A stretch of DNA of 64,000 bases. Source: Amycolatopsis sulphurea. Lineage in GTDB: Bacteria; Actinomycetota; Actinomycetes; Mycobacteriales; Pseudonocardiaceae. The notes below the pieces were generated by a model. The model searched no databases. It was not told where the DNA came from and worked only from the letters and a program-made list of their open reading frames with translations. The DNA is taken from the NCBI RefSeq assembly GCF_002564045.1, contig NZ_PDJK01000002.1, forward strand, positions 1,860,001 to 1,924,000, written 5' to 3'. This document shows, piece by piece, positions 52,112-60,748 of this stretch (position 1 is its first letter; each line of letters starts with the position of its first letter). The position numbers and the translations under genes were made by a program.

Positions 52112-52454
52112 TAGTGCATTCAGCCCAGCCGGCAGTGCGCCGTCCGGCAGGCAGCCCCTCGCGACCCGCGAATCAGATTAATCCGAAACATTACTCCGGT
52201 GATACCTCCAGCAGAGCGACGAGAGCCGTCGAAAACCGTGCCAGAGTGTACCTGCCGAGGTGATAATTCACCTGAATTCCGCATCGACACCGACCGATCC
52301 GGGCGCTACTCGGCCCACCCGCGTGGCCTAGACCACTGGACCGGCCGCCGGGTCGCCGGTGCCTCCGCCGCGGCGGCCCGCCGAAGAAACCGGTTGCTCC
52401 CTCCGGGCGAAGAACGACCGGAAACTGTCGGTGCCGGATGCGACGCTGTCCGTC
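52112..52454. other. Intergenic region with a possible remnant
   Basis: This stretch between divergent genes has no intact gene. A short minus-strand tail (52191-52290) looks like a protein end. The A/T-rich part at 52165-52200 could hold the promoter of the prenyltransferase gene. Confidence 0.4.
52191..52290 (-). pseudogene. Possible remnant of a C-terminal protein segment
   Basis: The minus-strand frame reads GIQVNYHLGRYTLARF followed by STALVALLEVSPE and a stop. The pattern NY-x-x-GRY plus an amphipathic helix is like the end of condensation-type (NRPS C-domain) enzymes. No start or core motifs survive upstream. This call is weak. Confidence 0.22.
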
Positions 52455-52991
52455 ATGAGCCGAACACCACAACACCTGTCTCCGGCCGCCGCCGGAGACC
52501 GCACCCCGATCCCACGTCTCGCCGGCGAGCGCGAGATCCTGCTGAGCAGCCTCGAATGGCACCGGCAGACCTTCGAGCTGAAGTGCGCGGGCCTCGGGCA
52601 GGAAGCGCTGTCCACGCGCGCCGTGCCGGCGTCCGCCCTGTCGCTGCACGGCCTGGCGCGGCACCTCGCCGGCGTCGAGCGCTGGTGGTTCCGCATCCAG
52701 CTCGCCGGCGAGGACCTCCCCTTGCTCTACTACACCGACGAGGATCCGAACCAGGACTTCAACTCCCTGAACGGGGACGTCGAAGAGGCACTGTCGGCCT
52801 GGCGGGCCGAATGCACGCGCTCCCGGGAGATCGCCGCCGCGCGGTCACTGGAGGATCAAGGCACCTCGAAGATCACCGGGGAGCCGTTCGCGTTGCGCTG
52901 GCTGCTGCTGAACATGACCACCGAGTACGCCCGGCATCTCGGCCACGCCGACCTGCTCCGTGAAGCGACCGACGGCTCGGTCGGCTATTGA
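52455..52991 (+). CDS. DinB/DUF664 family protein
   Basis: This 178-aa protein has the four-helix DinB fold: LEWHRQTFELKCAGL, ALSLHGLARHLAGVERWWF and a third His in TTEYARHLGHADLLRE. These three His usually bind a metal. Some family members are thiol transferases (mycothiol-dependent); the substrate here is unknown. ATG 52455 opens a protein-like N terminus; the longer frame from 52359 is not convincing. Confidence 0.87.
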   Translation: MSRTPQHLSPAAAGDRTPIPRLAGEREILLSSLEWHRQTFELKCAGLGQEALSTRAVPASALSLHGLARHLAGVERWWFRIQLAGEDLPLLYYTDEDPNQDFNSLNGDVEEALSAWRAECTRSREIAAARSLEDQGTSKITGEPFALRWLLLNMTTEYARHLGHADLLREATDGSVGY

Positions 52992-53001
52992 CCACTGTGG
53001 A

Positions 53002-53031
53002 CAGTCCGGCACCGGGCGTTCGTCCGGACTG
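53002..53031. terminator. Hairpin between convergent genes
   Basis: CAGTCCGG (53002-53009) pairs with CCGGACTG (53024-53031), with a 14-nt loop. It lies between the DinB-type gene and the convergent esterase gene. Confidence 0.6.
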
Positions 53032-53043
53032 CCCGATCCGGGC

Positions 53044-54261
53044 CTACTGCGCCACCGCCGTCAGCGCGCCACGGGCACCGGTCTTGGGCAGCGGCCAAGG
53101 CTGCACGCCACCGGTCACGTCGAGCTGCCGTCCCGGTGCGCTGGGGCCGGGCATCCGCTGGCCGATCCAGCCCAGCAGGTCCGGCAGCTGCGACTTGAAG
53201 GTGTTCATATTGTGCCCGGCGTCCGGAATCCGCCAGCTCCAGAACTGCACCGGCGGCTTCGCGTGCAGCTTCAGCTGGTCGATCGCGAAGCTCTCGTAGC
53301 GTTCCTTGTCCCCGGACACGGCGAGGATCTGCACCGGCGAAGGGTGCAGCTCGACATTGCGACGCACGTTGTTCGCTTCCTTGATGTCCTGCCTGCCGCG
53401 GAACAGGTTCTCCGTGCCGCTGTCCTCCTGCGCCTGGTCGTAGCCACCGATGCTGACCGCGTTCGCGTACCACTGCGGGTGCCGGGTGACCAGGTTCATC
53501 GCGCAGTAGCCGCCGGAGGACCAGCCCGCCAGCGTCCACGCCGTGCGCTGCGGGCTGACGCCGAGCTTCTGGATCGCCCAGTCGCGCAGATCCGCGGAAA
53601 GGAAGGTGTCGTTCGCCGAACCGTCCACCTCGTCCACGCATTCGGTGTCGTGGCCGATCTTCGGCTGGCCGGTCGGGTCCGGGATGAGCACCACGACCGG
53701 CGGCAGCACGTGCTTCTGGATCGCCTCGTCGAGCTGCTCGGGCAGGTTGTACCCGCTCGGCGCGGTGGCCACCTCAGGTCCGGACGGGTAGTTCGGGAAC
53801 CACTCGATCGTCGGGAACCGCAGCGACTTGTAGGCCGGTTCGAAGTACTGCCCGGGCAGATAGACCGTCGTGTCCCGGGACAGCCCGGTGCGCCGCCCGG
53901 TGACCCGCACGTGCACCACCGTGCCCTTGCCGATCTTCGCGCGCTTCGCTCCGAGGTCCCTGGCCCGATCGAAATTCGCCCCGTTCTCCCCACCCTCGAC
54001 GTCCACGCCCTGCGCGACGAACTCCCCGGTGCCCAGCAGCGAGCCGACGGTCGGGAAGAACCCGCCGATCAGGTTCCCGGTCAGGGCCAGGCTGACCACG
54101 AGCAGCAGGACCGCGGCGAGCACCGTGGCGCTGCGCTTGGCCTGGCGGAATTTACGCCACCGCTCCCAGAACCACGGGACGGCGATCACGGCGGCCAGCG
54201 CCAGGATCCCGGCCACGATCGCTTCGACCGGCGAGTCCAGCGGGATCTCGCTCAGGCTCAT
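53044..54261 (-). CDS. Membrane-anchored esterase (esterase D/antigen 85-like)
   Basis: This 405-aa protein has two N-terminal membrane helices (VEAIVAGILALAAVIAV and ATVLAAVLLLVVSLALTG) and then an external alpha/beta hydrolase domain of the putative esterase family (PF00756): nucleophile S248 in GWSSGGY, and PDAGHNMNT carrying the catalytic His. Related actinomycete proteins include mycolyltransferase-like and other acyl hydrolases; the substrate is unknown. It is divergent from the OhrR-type gene with 269 bp between. Confidence 0.85.
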   Translation of the reverse strand: MSLSEIPLDSPVEAIVAGILALAAVIAVPWFWERWRKFRQAKRSATVLAAVLLLVVSLALTGNLIGGFFPTVGSLLGTGEFVAQGVDVEGGENGANFDRARDLGAKRAKIGKGTVVHVRVTGRRTGLSRDTTVYLPGQYFEPAYKSLRFPTIEWFPNYPSGPEVATAPSGYNLPEQLDEAIQKHVLPPVVVLIPDPTGQPKIGHDTECVDEVDGSANDTFLSADLRDWAIQKLGVSPQRTAWTLAGWSSGGYCAMNLVTRHPQWYANAVSIGGYDQAQEDSGTENLFRGRQDIKEANNVRRNVELHPSPVQILAVSGDKERYESFAIDQLKLHAKPPVQFWSWRIPDAGHNMNTFKSQLPDLLGWIGQRMPGPSAPGRQLDVTGGVQPWPLPKTGARGALTAVAQ

Positions 54262-54422
54262 GGAGAGTCCCCTTCCAGGACGCGTGTCCAGGACGGTGGG
54301 GACCCGCTGTACTTAATACGTTCAGGGGACCACTCTCGTTGTGATCAAGTGATACGCACCACACGCAACCGGCTCAATCCGGCTACTCTCCGAATTTCCC
54401 CCCACCCGTACTGCCCTAATAC

Positions 54423-54449
54423 ATTGTGAATAACTAGATTGTACACAAT
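54423..54449 (+). promoter_or_regulatory. Candidate OhrR operator
   Basis: ATTGTG and CACAAT bracket a 15-bp A/T-rich centre, in an unusually A/T-rich stretch 82 bp before the OhrR-type gene. OhrR boxes are A/T-rich palindromes of this sort. It may also affect the divergent esterase gene. Confidence 0.5.
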
Positions 54450-54530
54450 GAGATATTGAGCACTTGAGTTGCGTCACCAGGTGATTTCCGGGAGGATGGA
54501 CGGCTACGGCCGATCGCCGAGGAGGTACGC

Positions 54531-55004
54531 ATGACCAGCCAGGACCCAGGAGAAACCGGCTCGTTGCTGCTCGACAACCAGCTCTGCTTCGGGCTGTACA
54601 CCGCGTCGCGCGCGATCACCTCGCTGTACCGGACGCTACTCGAACCACTCGAACTGACCTACCCGCAGTACCTGGTGATGCTGGCACTGTGGGAGCAGGA
54701 CGGACGGCAGGTCAAGGACCTCGGCGCCGCACTGAATCTCGACTCCGGCACGCTTTCGCCGCTGCTCAAACGGCTGGAGAAGTCCGGGCTGGTCACCCGG
54801 GAGCGGCAGCCGGACGACGAGCGTTCGGTCCGGATCCGGCTCACCCCCGGCGGCATCGCCCTGCGGGAGAAGGCCGAAGAGATCCCGCCGCGCATCGGCG
54901 CCGCCCTGGGCCTCGGCACCGCGACGCTGGCCGAAATGCGCGCCACGATGGACCGTCTGACCTCGTCGGTGAATCTTTACCGCGAAGCACTTCACCCGGC
55001 ATGA
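54531..55004 (+). CDS. ohrR: OhrR-type MarR regulator (organic peroxide sensor)
   Basis: This 157-aa protein has the OhrR signature LLLDNQLCFGLYTASRAI, with the peroxide-sensing Cys19, followed by LTYPQYLVMLALWEQD and a winged helix (LDSGTLSPLLKRLEKSGLV, RQPDDERSVRI). When Cys19 is oxidised the protein leaves DNA. The usual partner, an ohr peroxidase gene, is not next to it. The divergent gene is an esterase. ATG 54531 has GAGG upstream. Confidence 0.88.
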   Translation: MTSQDPGETGSLLLDNQLCFGLYTASRAITSLYRTLLEPLELTYPQYLVMLALWEQDGRQVKDLGAALNLDSGTLSPLLKRLEKSGLVTRERQPDDERSVRIRLTPGGIALREKAEEIPPRIGAALGLGTATLAEMRATMDRLTSSVNLYREALHPA

Positions 55005-55052
55005 TTTCCCGCCGCCCGCGTAGATAGCATGGGGCGCGGAGGGAGCATATCG

Positions 55053-55895
55053 ATGACTGCACCGGACAAAGCCCTGCGGGACGTCGGGGTGAGCATCGAC
55101 AAGCCGTCGGCTGCGCGGGTCTACGACTACTTCATCGGGGGCCACACGAACTACGCGGTGGATCGGCTGTTCGCCGAGAAGGTCCGCCAACGGCTCCCGC
55201 TGATCGGCGACTACTGCCAGGCCAGCCGCCAGTACCTCGGCCGCGCGGTGCGCCAGTGCGTGCGCGCGGGTATCCGGCAGTTCGTCGACCTCGGCTCGGG
55301 GCTGCCCACCGCGGGCAACGTGCACGAGATCGCCGACGACGAGCGCCCGGAACACGACGTGCGCGTGCTCTACCTCGACAACGAGCCGGTCGCGCTGGCG
55401 CATTCGCAGATCCTGCTCGCCAGGACCGCGGATCCGGAGCGGCACCAGGCCCTCGCCGCGGACATGCTGCAGCCGGGTGAACTCTGGGAGCGGGTACTCG
55501 ACTCCGACGTGATCGACACCGCCCAGCCGATCGGGCTGATCCTCAGCGCGGTCCTGCACTTCATCGAGGACGACCAGGATCCGGACGGGATGCTGGCGTT
55601 CTACCGAGCCCAGCTCGCGCCCGGTTCCCTGCTGGTGCTCTCGCAGATGACCGACGAGAATCCGGCCGACGAGGAGGAGAAGCAGGCGCTCGTCGACCTC
55701 ATCACGTACTACGCGACGACCACCAACCCCGGGGTGCTGCGCACCAAGGCCGAGTTCGAGCGCTTCTTCGGTGGCTGGCCGCTGCTGCATCCGGGGCTGG
55801 GGTACGTCCCGGCGTTCTACCCGGACCCCGAGACGATGTTCGCGGATGCCCCGTCGGAGTCGCGCGTGATCGGCGGAATCGCGCGAAAACCGTAG
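55053..55895 (+). CDS. SAM-dependent methyltransferase (DUF574/PF04672)
   Basis: This 280-aa protein has the S-adenosyl methyltransferase pattern of an actinomycete family: SAARVYDYFIGGHTNY, QFVDLGSGLPTAGNVHEIA as the SAM-binding loop, VLYLDNEPVALAH, and ILSAVLHFI. The substrate is not known. ATG 55053 is preferred because GGAGGGAG lies 10 bases upstream. TAGATA at 55021-55026 is a plausible -10. Confidence 0.88.
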   Translation: MTAPDKALRDVGVSIDKPSAARVYDYFIGGHTNYAVDRLFAEKVRQRLPLIGDYCQASRQYLGRAVRQCVRAGIRQFVDLGSGLPTAGNVHEIADDERPEHDVRVLYLDNEPVALAHSQILLARTADPERHQALAADMLQPGELWERVLDSDVIDTAQPIGLILSAVLHFIEDDQDPDGMLAFYRAQLAPGSLLVLSQMTDENPADEEEKQALVDLITYYATTTNPGVLRTKAEFERFFGGWPLLHPGLGYVPAFYPDPETMFADAPSESRVIGGIARKP

Positions 55896-55898
55896 CGC

Positions 55899-56078
55899 TG
55901 CGGCCGCGGCTGCTCGCGGTGGACACCATTGTCGTCTGCGCCGGTCAGGAGCCGGTGCGCGAGCTGGCCGGGGCGCTTGGCGAGGTACCTGTGCACTCAT
56001 CGGCGGCGCCGCCGACGCCGCGAACTGGACGCGAAACGCGCCATCGACCAGGGCACCCGTCTGGCGGCCGAGCTGTAG
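55899..56078 (+). pseudogene. Remnant of a 2,4-dienoyl-CoA reductase (FadH) C terminus
   Basis: The sequence reads VDTIVVCAGQEPVRELAGAL, then shifts frame to LIGGAADAA and again to ELDAKRAIDQGTRLAAEL and TAG 56076-56078. These three pieces in order are the end of NADPH-dependent 2,4-dienoyl-CoA reductases. The rest of the gene is missing. It lies directly before the tyrA gene on the same strand. Confidence 0.78.
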
Positions 56079-56107
56079 TGGGTTGCGCGCACTGGCAGGA
56101 TGGCTGC

Positions 56108-57076
56108 GTGCGAGACGTATGCGTGATCGGGCTCGGGCTCATCGGAGGATCGGTGCTGCGCGCGGCCGCGGCCAGTGGCAGGACCGCGTGGGGCGCGACA
56201 GTGTCCGAAGTGGACGCGGACGCGGCCAGCCGCGCCGGGTTCGAGGTGATCACCAACACCGAGGCCGCGCTGGACCGGGCCGGCGAGGCGGACGCGATCG
56301 TGGTCCTGGCGGTGCCGCTGCCCGCGGTGGAGAGCGTGCTGCGGCAGGTCTCGCAGCACGCGGCGCACTGCCTGCTCACCGACGTGGTCAGCGTGAAGGG
56401 GCCGATGCTCGACGCAGTACGGCGGAAAGCGCCGTACACGCGATACGTGGGCGGGCACCCGATGGCAGGCAGCGAGGAGTCGGGCTGGCTGGCCGGCAGC
56501 GTCGATCTGTTCCAGGGTGCGCCGTGGGTGGTCGGCGTCGAAGACGACACAGACCTGGCGGACTGGGCCGAGGTCGCCCGGCTGGTGCTGGACCTCGGCG
56601 CGTTCGCAGTACCCCTGCCCGCGCATTCGCACGACGAGACGGTGGCCCGGATTTCCCATCTGCCGCACCTGTTCGCCGCGATCCTGGCCTCCGTCGGCGC
56701 GCAGGGCGGTCCGCTGGCGATGTCGCTGGCCGCCGGCTCGTTCCGCGACGGCACCCGGGTGGCCGGTTCGTCGCCGGAACTCGTGCGGGCGATGACCGAA
56801 GGCAACCGCGAGGCGCTGCTCCCGATCGTCGACGACGCGCTCGGCAGGCTCGGCGCCGCCCGCGGTTCGCTGGCCTCCACCGGCGGCCTGGCGGTGACCA
56901 TCAATGCCGGGCACGAAGGCGCGCTCGCCCTCGCCGCGGAACGCGACGCGCTGCGCTCCGGCGTCCGCATCGATCTCACCGCCACGGACGCCCGCGACGG
57001 CCTCATCGCCCTCGGCGAACGCGGCGGCCGGATCACCGCCTTCGAAACGGGCGCGGCGGTCGGCGAGGTCTCTTGA
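56108..57076 (+). CDS. tyrA: Prephenate dehydrogenase
   Basis: This 322-aa enzyme has an N-terminal NAD-binding Rossmann fold (VIGLGLIGGSVLRAA) and the prephenate-site motifs LLTDVVSVKGPM, YVGGHPMAGSE and HDETVARISHLPH. It oxidatively decarboxylates prephenate to 4-hydroxyphenylpyruvate in tyrosine synthesis. GTG 56108 is the first start that gives the complete fold. A CAGGAT -10-like element ends six bases upstream, so the mRNA may be leaderless. Confidence 0.93.
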   Translation: MRDVCVIGLGLIGGSVLRAAAASGRTAWGATVSEVDADAASRAGFEVITNTEAALDRAGEADAIVVLAVPLPAVESVLRQVSQHAAHCLLTDVVSVKGPMLDAVRRKAPYTRYVGGHPMAGSEESGWLAGSVDLFQGAPWVVGVEDDTDLADWAEVARLVLDLGAFAVPLPAHSHDETVARISHLPHLFAAILASVGAQGGPLAMSLAAGSFRDGTRVAGSSPELVRAMTEGNREALLPIVDDALGRLGAARGSLASTGGLAVTINAGHEGALALAAERDALRSGVRIDLTATDARDGLIALGERGGRITAFETGAAVGEVS

Positions 57077-57160
57077 CCCGCGCGGAGGACTTTACTTGCC
57101 CGGACCGCCCGGTGTGTGACGATGAAAGCCTCACTGTCGGCCGACAACGGGAGGCCCGGG

Positions 57161-57436
57161 ATGGGCATCAACTTCGACGAACTCAAGGAAAAGGCGACCG
57201 GCGCGCTGCGTGACAACAGCGAGAAGATCGAACACGGCCTCGACAAGGCGGCCCAGTTCGCCAAGTCGAAGGTCAGCGGCCACGACTCGCAGATCGACGG
57301 CGGGGTCGAGAAAGCCAAGGGCTTCCTCGGCAAGATGGGCGGCAAGCACGAGACCGGCGAACACAAGGGCGGCGAGCCGGACAGCGGCGAGCAGCCCGGC
57401 GAAGGCCCCACCCAACCTGGCCCGCCCCCGCAGTGA
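57161..57436 (+). CDS. Rv0909/MT0933-like antitoxin family protein
   Basis: This 91-aa protein begins MGINFDELKEKATGAL and has FAKSKVSGHDSQIDGGVEKAK, the pattern of the PF14013 (MT0933-like antitoxin, earlier grouped with CsbD-like) family. The tail is Gly/Pro-rich and acidic. In mycobacteria the partner is a toxin such as Rv0910; no toxin gene is adjacent here, so it may be an orphan or a general stress protein. GGGAGG lies upstream of the ATG 57161. Confidence 0.75.
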   Translation: MGINFDELKEKATGALRDNSEKIEHGLDKAAQFAKSKVSGHDSQIDGGVEKAKGFLGKMGGKHETGEHKGGEPDSGEQPGEGPTQPGPPPQ

Positions 57437-57444
57437 CCAGCCTC

Positions 57445-57610
57445 GGGCTGTGAAGGGACCCTGCACAGCCGCTGAACCCAGGGTGTCGGCAAAGTCGGTG
57501 TGAGGGGCCCTGCACAGCCTGCGGAGGTCTGTGAAGGTCTGTGAAGGGGCCCTTCACAGACTCTGAGTCCGTGAAGGGCCCCTTCACAGACCCGGGACAG
57601 ATCCGGCGCC
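57445..57610 (+). repeat. Composite palindromic element, short form
   Basis: A core variant (GGCTGTGAAGGGACCCTGCAC), then GGGTGTCGGCAAAGTCGGTG, GGGGCCCTGCACAGCCTGCG, two AGGTCTGTGA 10-mers, and two cores around GGACTCTGAGTCC-type centre, ending in CCGGGACAGATCCGGCGCC. The body of the long copies is missing. It fills the gap between two convergent genes (stops at 57436 and 57618). Confidence 0.87.
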
Positions 57611-57617
57611 GTGCCGC

Positions 57618-59579
57618 TCAGGTTCGGCGGTGGTAGGGCAGGAACCGCCGCATCAGCCGTAATGGCGATTGCTCCACCAGATCCGGCCCGCGCACCGCGT
57701 CGAAGGTCGAGCCGAGCTGGTCGACTACCCCGGCCAAGCGCGGGTTGTCCGGCATCGGCATCGAGTCCGGGTCACGCTGTTCGCGCACGGCGGCGGCCAG
57801 TTCCGCGAGGGCGTCGGTGACCAGCCCGATGTCCGCCGGGGAGGGAGCCGGGGTGCCCCGGCCGATCGTCACGCCCACTTCGGTCACCGCGTCCGTCACG
57901 CGTTCCAGCCCGGCGATCACCGGCCACCAAGCGACGGCCTGCCTGCCGGCCTGTGAAGGCTCCACGATTACCTGCTGAAACGCCGTACGCAGGTCAGCGA
58001 GCGCACGGTAGGCCGCGCGCCGCGCGCGCGAACGTGCCAGCCGCGCCTCGCTCGTCGAGGTGCGCACCATGGCCGTGCGCACGTACGTGGCGACGGTGTC
58101 GAAGCTGTCCGCGAGCCGCCCACCGACCTGTGGGCGCCGCGAGCCCGGCCAGAGCAGGTAGCCGACCAGCAGCACGATCACACAGCCGGTCACCGTGTCC
58201 ACAAGCCGGGCCAGCACCTCCGGCCAGCTGCCCGTCCGCGCGAGGTCCATCTGCAGAATGATCAGCGGCGTCACGAAGGTGCCGAGCATGCCGTAGTTCC
58301 GCACCTTGCCCACCGCGGCACCACCGGCGAACGCCGCAATCAACACCACCAGCAGCCAGCCGTGCGCCCCGATCGCGAGCACCACGGCGCCGATCCCGAC
58401 GCCGGCGACGGTGCCGAGCCCGCGAAGCACCGCGCGGCCGAACACCGAGCCGAAGTCCGGCTTCAGCACCACGCCGACGGTAAGCGTGATCCAGTACGAG
58501 CGTTCAAACGGCACCATCAGCGCCACAACTTCGGCCACGGCGACGCACAGCGTGAGCCGCAGAGCGGCCACCCAGGTCAACGGCCCCGAGATGAGCGAGC
58601 CGGCCCACTCGCGTACGCGCTGCAGCGGCGAAGCCGGTGTACGCCGCTGCCGGTCGTCGCCTTTCTCTATCCGCTTCAACCCGGCGTAGAGCGCCGCCAC
58701 CAACGCGTCGACGTCCTTCTCCGGCTGCTCGGGCGGTGTCGGCAACGGCTGTGCAGCAAGTACCGCCGCAGCAACGCCGGTGAGATAGTCGATCGCCTCG
58801 TCCGGCGGCCGCTGTCCGGCGTTGACCATCGCGACGCTCGCTTCGACGGCCGGAGTCGCCGCAGAGAGCCGGCTGAGTAGCCGCCGGTACGTCGCGTCGC
58901 GGCCGGAAAGCCACGAGCGCGCGATGAGCAGCCGGTCGTAGGCGGTGCTCATCGCGGTGGTGAGCTGATGCCGGGCCACCCGCGACGTCGGTTCGTCGGT
59001 GGCCGAGAGCATCGCCGCGAGTTCGATGTACACCTGCGCCACCGCAGTACGTTCCTGGCTCGTCGCCCGGACCGTCCACGTCGAGAGCGCGACGAGCAGT
59101 GCCCACGCCGCGCCCGCGCAGAAGTACCCGAACAGCACGCCGATCGGCAGCCCGGTGGTGTGCTGGGCGGTGCCGAGCACGCAGAACACGAACATCTGCA
59201 GCGCCGCTATCGAAGCGTTGCTCCCGGCCGCGCTGATCAACGCCGAGATCGCCGCGACGGCGACGATCGACGGGATCGACCACGCCGGCATCCCGCCGGT
59301 GAGCAGGCCGACGAAATACCCAGCGGCGGCCGCGGCCGTCGAACCACCCAGCCTGCGGGCGCGATAGCGGTAGGTTCCCGCCGCCTCGGACAGCACCGCC
59401 GGCAGCGCCCCGGTGGACATCAACGCGCCGACCGCGATGTCGCCGAGCGCGTACGCAACAGCCAGCGGGGCGGCCAGAGAAAGCGCCGCACGCACGACCA
59501 TGTTCCACGGAACGGGCACCGGTTTCGTACGCAGCAGCTGCACCAGCCAGTGGGGCGCGGCGAAGTCGGGGCGGCTCAC
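57618..59579 (-). CDS. FUSC-family membrane transporter
   Basis: This 653-aa protein has two membrane blocks (residues about 25-165 and 340-480, each of five to six helices) and two soluble parts, as in FUSC/aromatic-acid exporter (AaeB/YccS-like) proteins. The second block has MVPFERSYWITLTVGVVLKPD and RAVLRGLGTVAGVGIG, the family signature. It probably exports an aromatic acid or similar compound. GTG 59579 is the start; a long inverted repeat lies between it and the divergent gene. Confidence 0.85.
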   Translation of the reverse strand: MSRPDFAAPHWLVQLLRTKPVPVPWNMVVRAALSLAAPLAVAYALGDIAVGALMSTGALPAVLSEAAGTYRYRARRLGGSTAAAAAGYFVGLLTGGMPAWSIPSIVAVAAISALISAAGSNASIAALQMFVFCVLGTAQHTTGLPIGVLFGYFCAGAAWALLVALSTWTVRATSQERTAVAQVYIELAAMLSATDEPTSRVARHQLTTAMSTAYDRLLIARSWLSGRDATYRRLLSRLSAATPAVEASVAMVNAGQRPPDEAIDYLTGVAAAVLAAQPLPTPPEQPEKDVDALVAALYAGLKRIEKGDDRQRRTPASPLQRVREWAGSLISGPLTWVAALRLTLCVAVAEVVALMVPFERSYWITLTVGVVLKPDFGSVFGRAVLRGLGTVAGVGIGAVVLAIGAHGWLLVVLIAAFAGGAAVGKVRNYGMLGTFVTPLIILQMDLARTGSWPEVLARLVDTVTGCVIVLLVGYLLWPGSRRPQVGGRLADSFDTVATYVRTAMVRTSTSEARLARSRARRAAYRALADLRTAFQQVIVEPSQAGRQAVAWWPVIAGLERVTDAVTEVGVTIGRGTPAPSPADIGLVTDALAELAAAVREQRDPDSMPMPDNPRLAGVVDQLGSTFDAVRGPDLVEQSPLRLMRRFLPYHRRT

Positions 59580-59611
59580 GCCCCTATCTTGACCTACCGG
59601 CGGCCCGCTGG

Positions 59612-59701
59612 ATTGCTAATCCGACCAAGTAGGCCGACCCTACCCGGCACGTAACCGTTGCTACGAAGCCATTAGGCCGTGACTGTGGTCGGATTAGCAA
59701 T
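59612..59701. promoter_or_regulatory. Long inverted repeat in the divergent promoter region
   Basis: ATTGCTAATCCGACCA (59612-59627) and TGGTCGGATTAGCAAT (59686-59701) are perfect 16-bp inverted copies, 58 bp apart. Each is about 33 to 55 bp from the start codon of one divergent gene (FUSC and SRPBCC). They look like a pair of binding sites for one regulator that loops the DNA or controls both promoters. Confidence 0.65.
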
Positions 59702-59755
59702 GATCGGCACAGTAATGACCAATTCGTCGACAACGTTTCCTTCGGGAGGACGCCG

Positions 59756-60748
59756 ATGCCCGGTCGCGGGTACTCGTTCGAGGTCAACCGCGTGAGCACG
59801 GCGCCGCCCGAGGTGCTGTTCCGGCTGGAGACCGATGGTTCACTCTGGTCGAGCTGGGCCGGGCCGATGATCCCGCGCTCGCGTTGGGCCGAGTACGGCG
59901 ACAACGGCGGGGTGGGCGCGGTACGCGATCTCGGCGTCCTGCCGGGCATGGTGCGCGAGCGGACGCTGGAGTATGAACCGGACCGGCGGCACGTCTACAC
60001 CCTCGACAGCCCCAGCCCGATGCGCGACTACCGCGCGGAGGTGTTCTTCACGCCGAACTCGCGCGGCGGCACCGATCTGCGCTGGACCGGAGCGTTCACC
60101 GAACGCGTACCGGGTAGCGGACGGATCGTTCGGCCACTGCTGCACGGGATTATTCGGACACTTTCCGCACGACTGGTCAAAGCCGCCGAACACCAGGCCC
60201 GACCTGCGGCGTCCTCCATCACATCAGCCAACCGGGTGACATCTCGCGCGTCACCCGAACGTGTCTCGACTATGCGACAGGACCAAGCGGCGGCTGGCAG
60301 TGGCGACCGCGATCGCCGGGGTGTTCGCGCTGACGGCGTGCTCGACCCCGGAACCGGACAATCCGGCGCCGCCCTCGGCGAACCCGGCCGCGCCGCCCAC
60401 GCCCTACCCATTCGGCACGGTGCAGGCCAAGGCACCCGCGGTCAACGACGGCAAGGTCCCCTTGATCCGCAAGATCGACACGGACAAGCCGTACGTGTTC
60501 ATCACCATGGACGACGGGGCGGTCAAGGACCCGTCCGCGTTGGAGGAGATCAAGAAGTCCGGCGGGCATCCGGTGCTGTTCCTCAACCAGGTCTACGTCA
60601 AGGGGCACGAGAAGTACTTCAAGGACATCCTGGCCCAGACCGGCGCCGTGCTCGGCGATCACACGGTCAACCACCCGAACCTCAAGGGCAAACCGCTGGA
60701 GTTCCAGAAGAAGGAGATCTGCGAAGACGCGGACGACTTCCAGCGTGA
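59756..60748 (+). CDS. SRPBCC-family protein with uncertain 3' end
   Basis: The first 145 residues are an SRPBCC (polyketide cyclase/START-like) domain: SFEVNRVSTAPPEVLFRLE, YRAEVFFTPN, GTDLRWTGAFTE and a C-terminal helix ending LSARLVKAAEHQ. The reading frame then has no stop until 60748 and would overlap the deacetylase gene by 488 bp with sequence that looks like an off-frame translation. A single-base insertion near 60190-60236 would explain this, as the alternative frame stops at TGA 60237-60239. So the true protein is probably about 160 aa. GGGAGGA precedes the ATG. Confidence 0.6.
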   Translation: MPGRGYSFEVNRVSTAPPEVLFRLETDGSLWSSWAGPMIPRSRWAEYGDNGGVGAVRDLGVLPGMVRERTLEYEPDRRHVYTLDSPSPMRDYRAEVFFTPNSRGGTDLRWTGAFTERVPGSGRIVRPLLHGIIRTLSARLVKAAEHQARPAASSITSANRVTSRASPERVSTMRQDQAAAGSGDRDRRGVRADGVLDPGTGQSGAALGEPGRAAHALPIRHGAGQGTRGQRRQGPLDPQDRHGQAVRVHHHGRRGGQGPVRVGGDQEVRRASGAVPQPGLRQGAREVLQGHPGPDRRRARRSHGQPPEPQGQTAGVPEEGDLRRRGRLPA

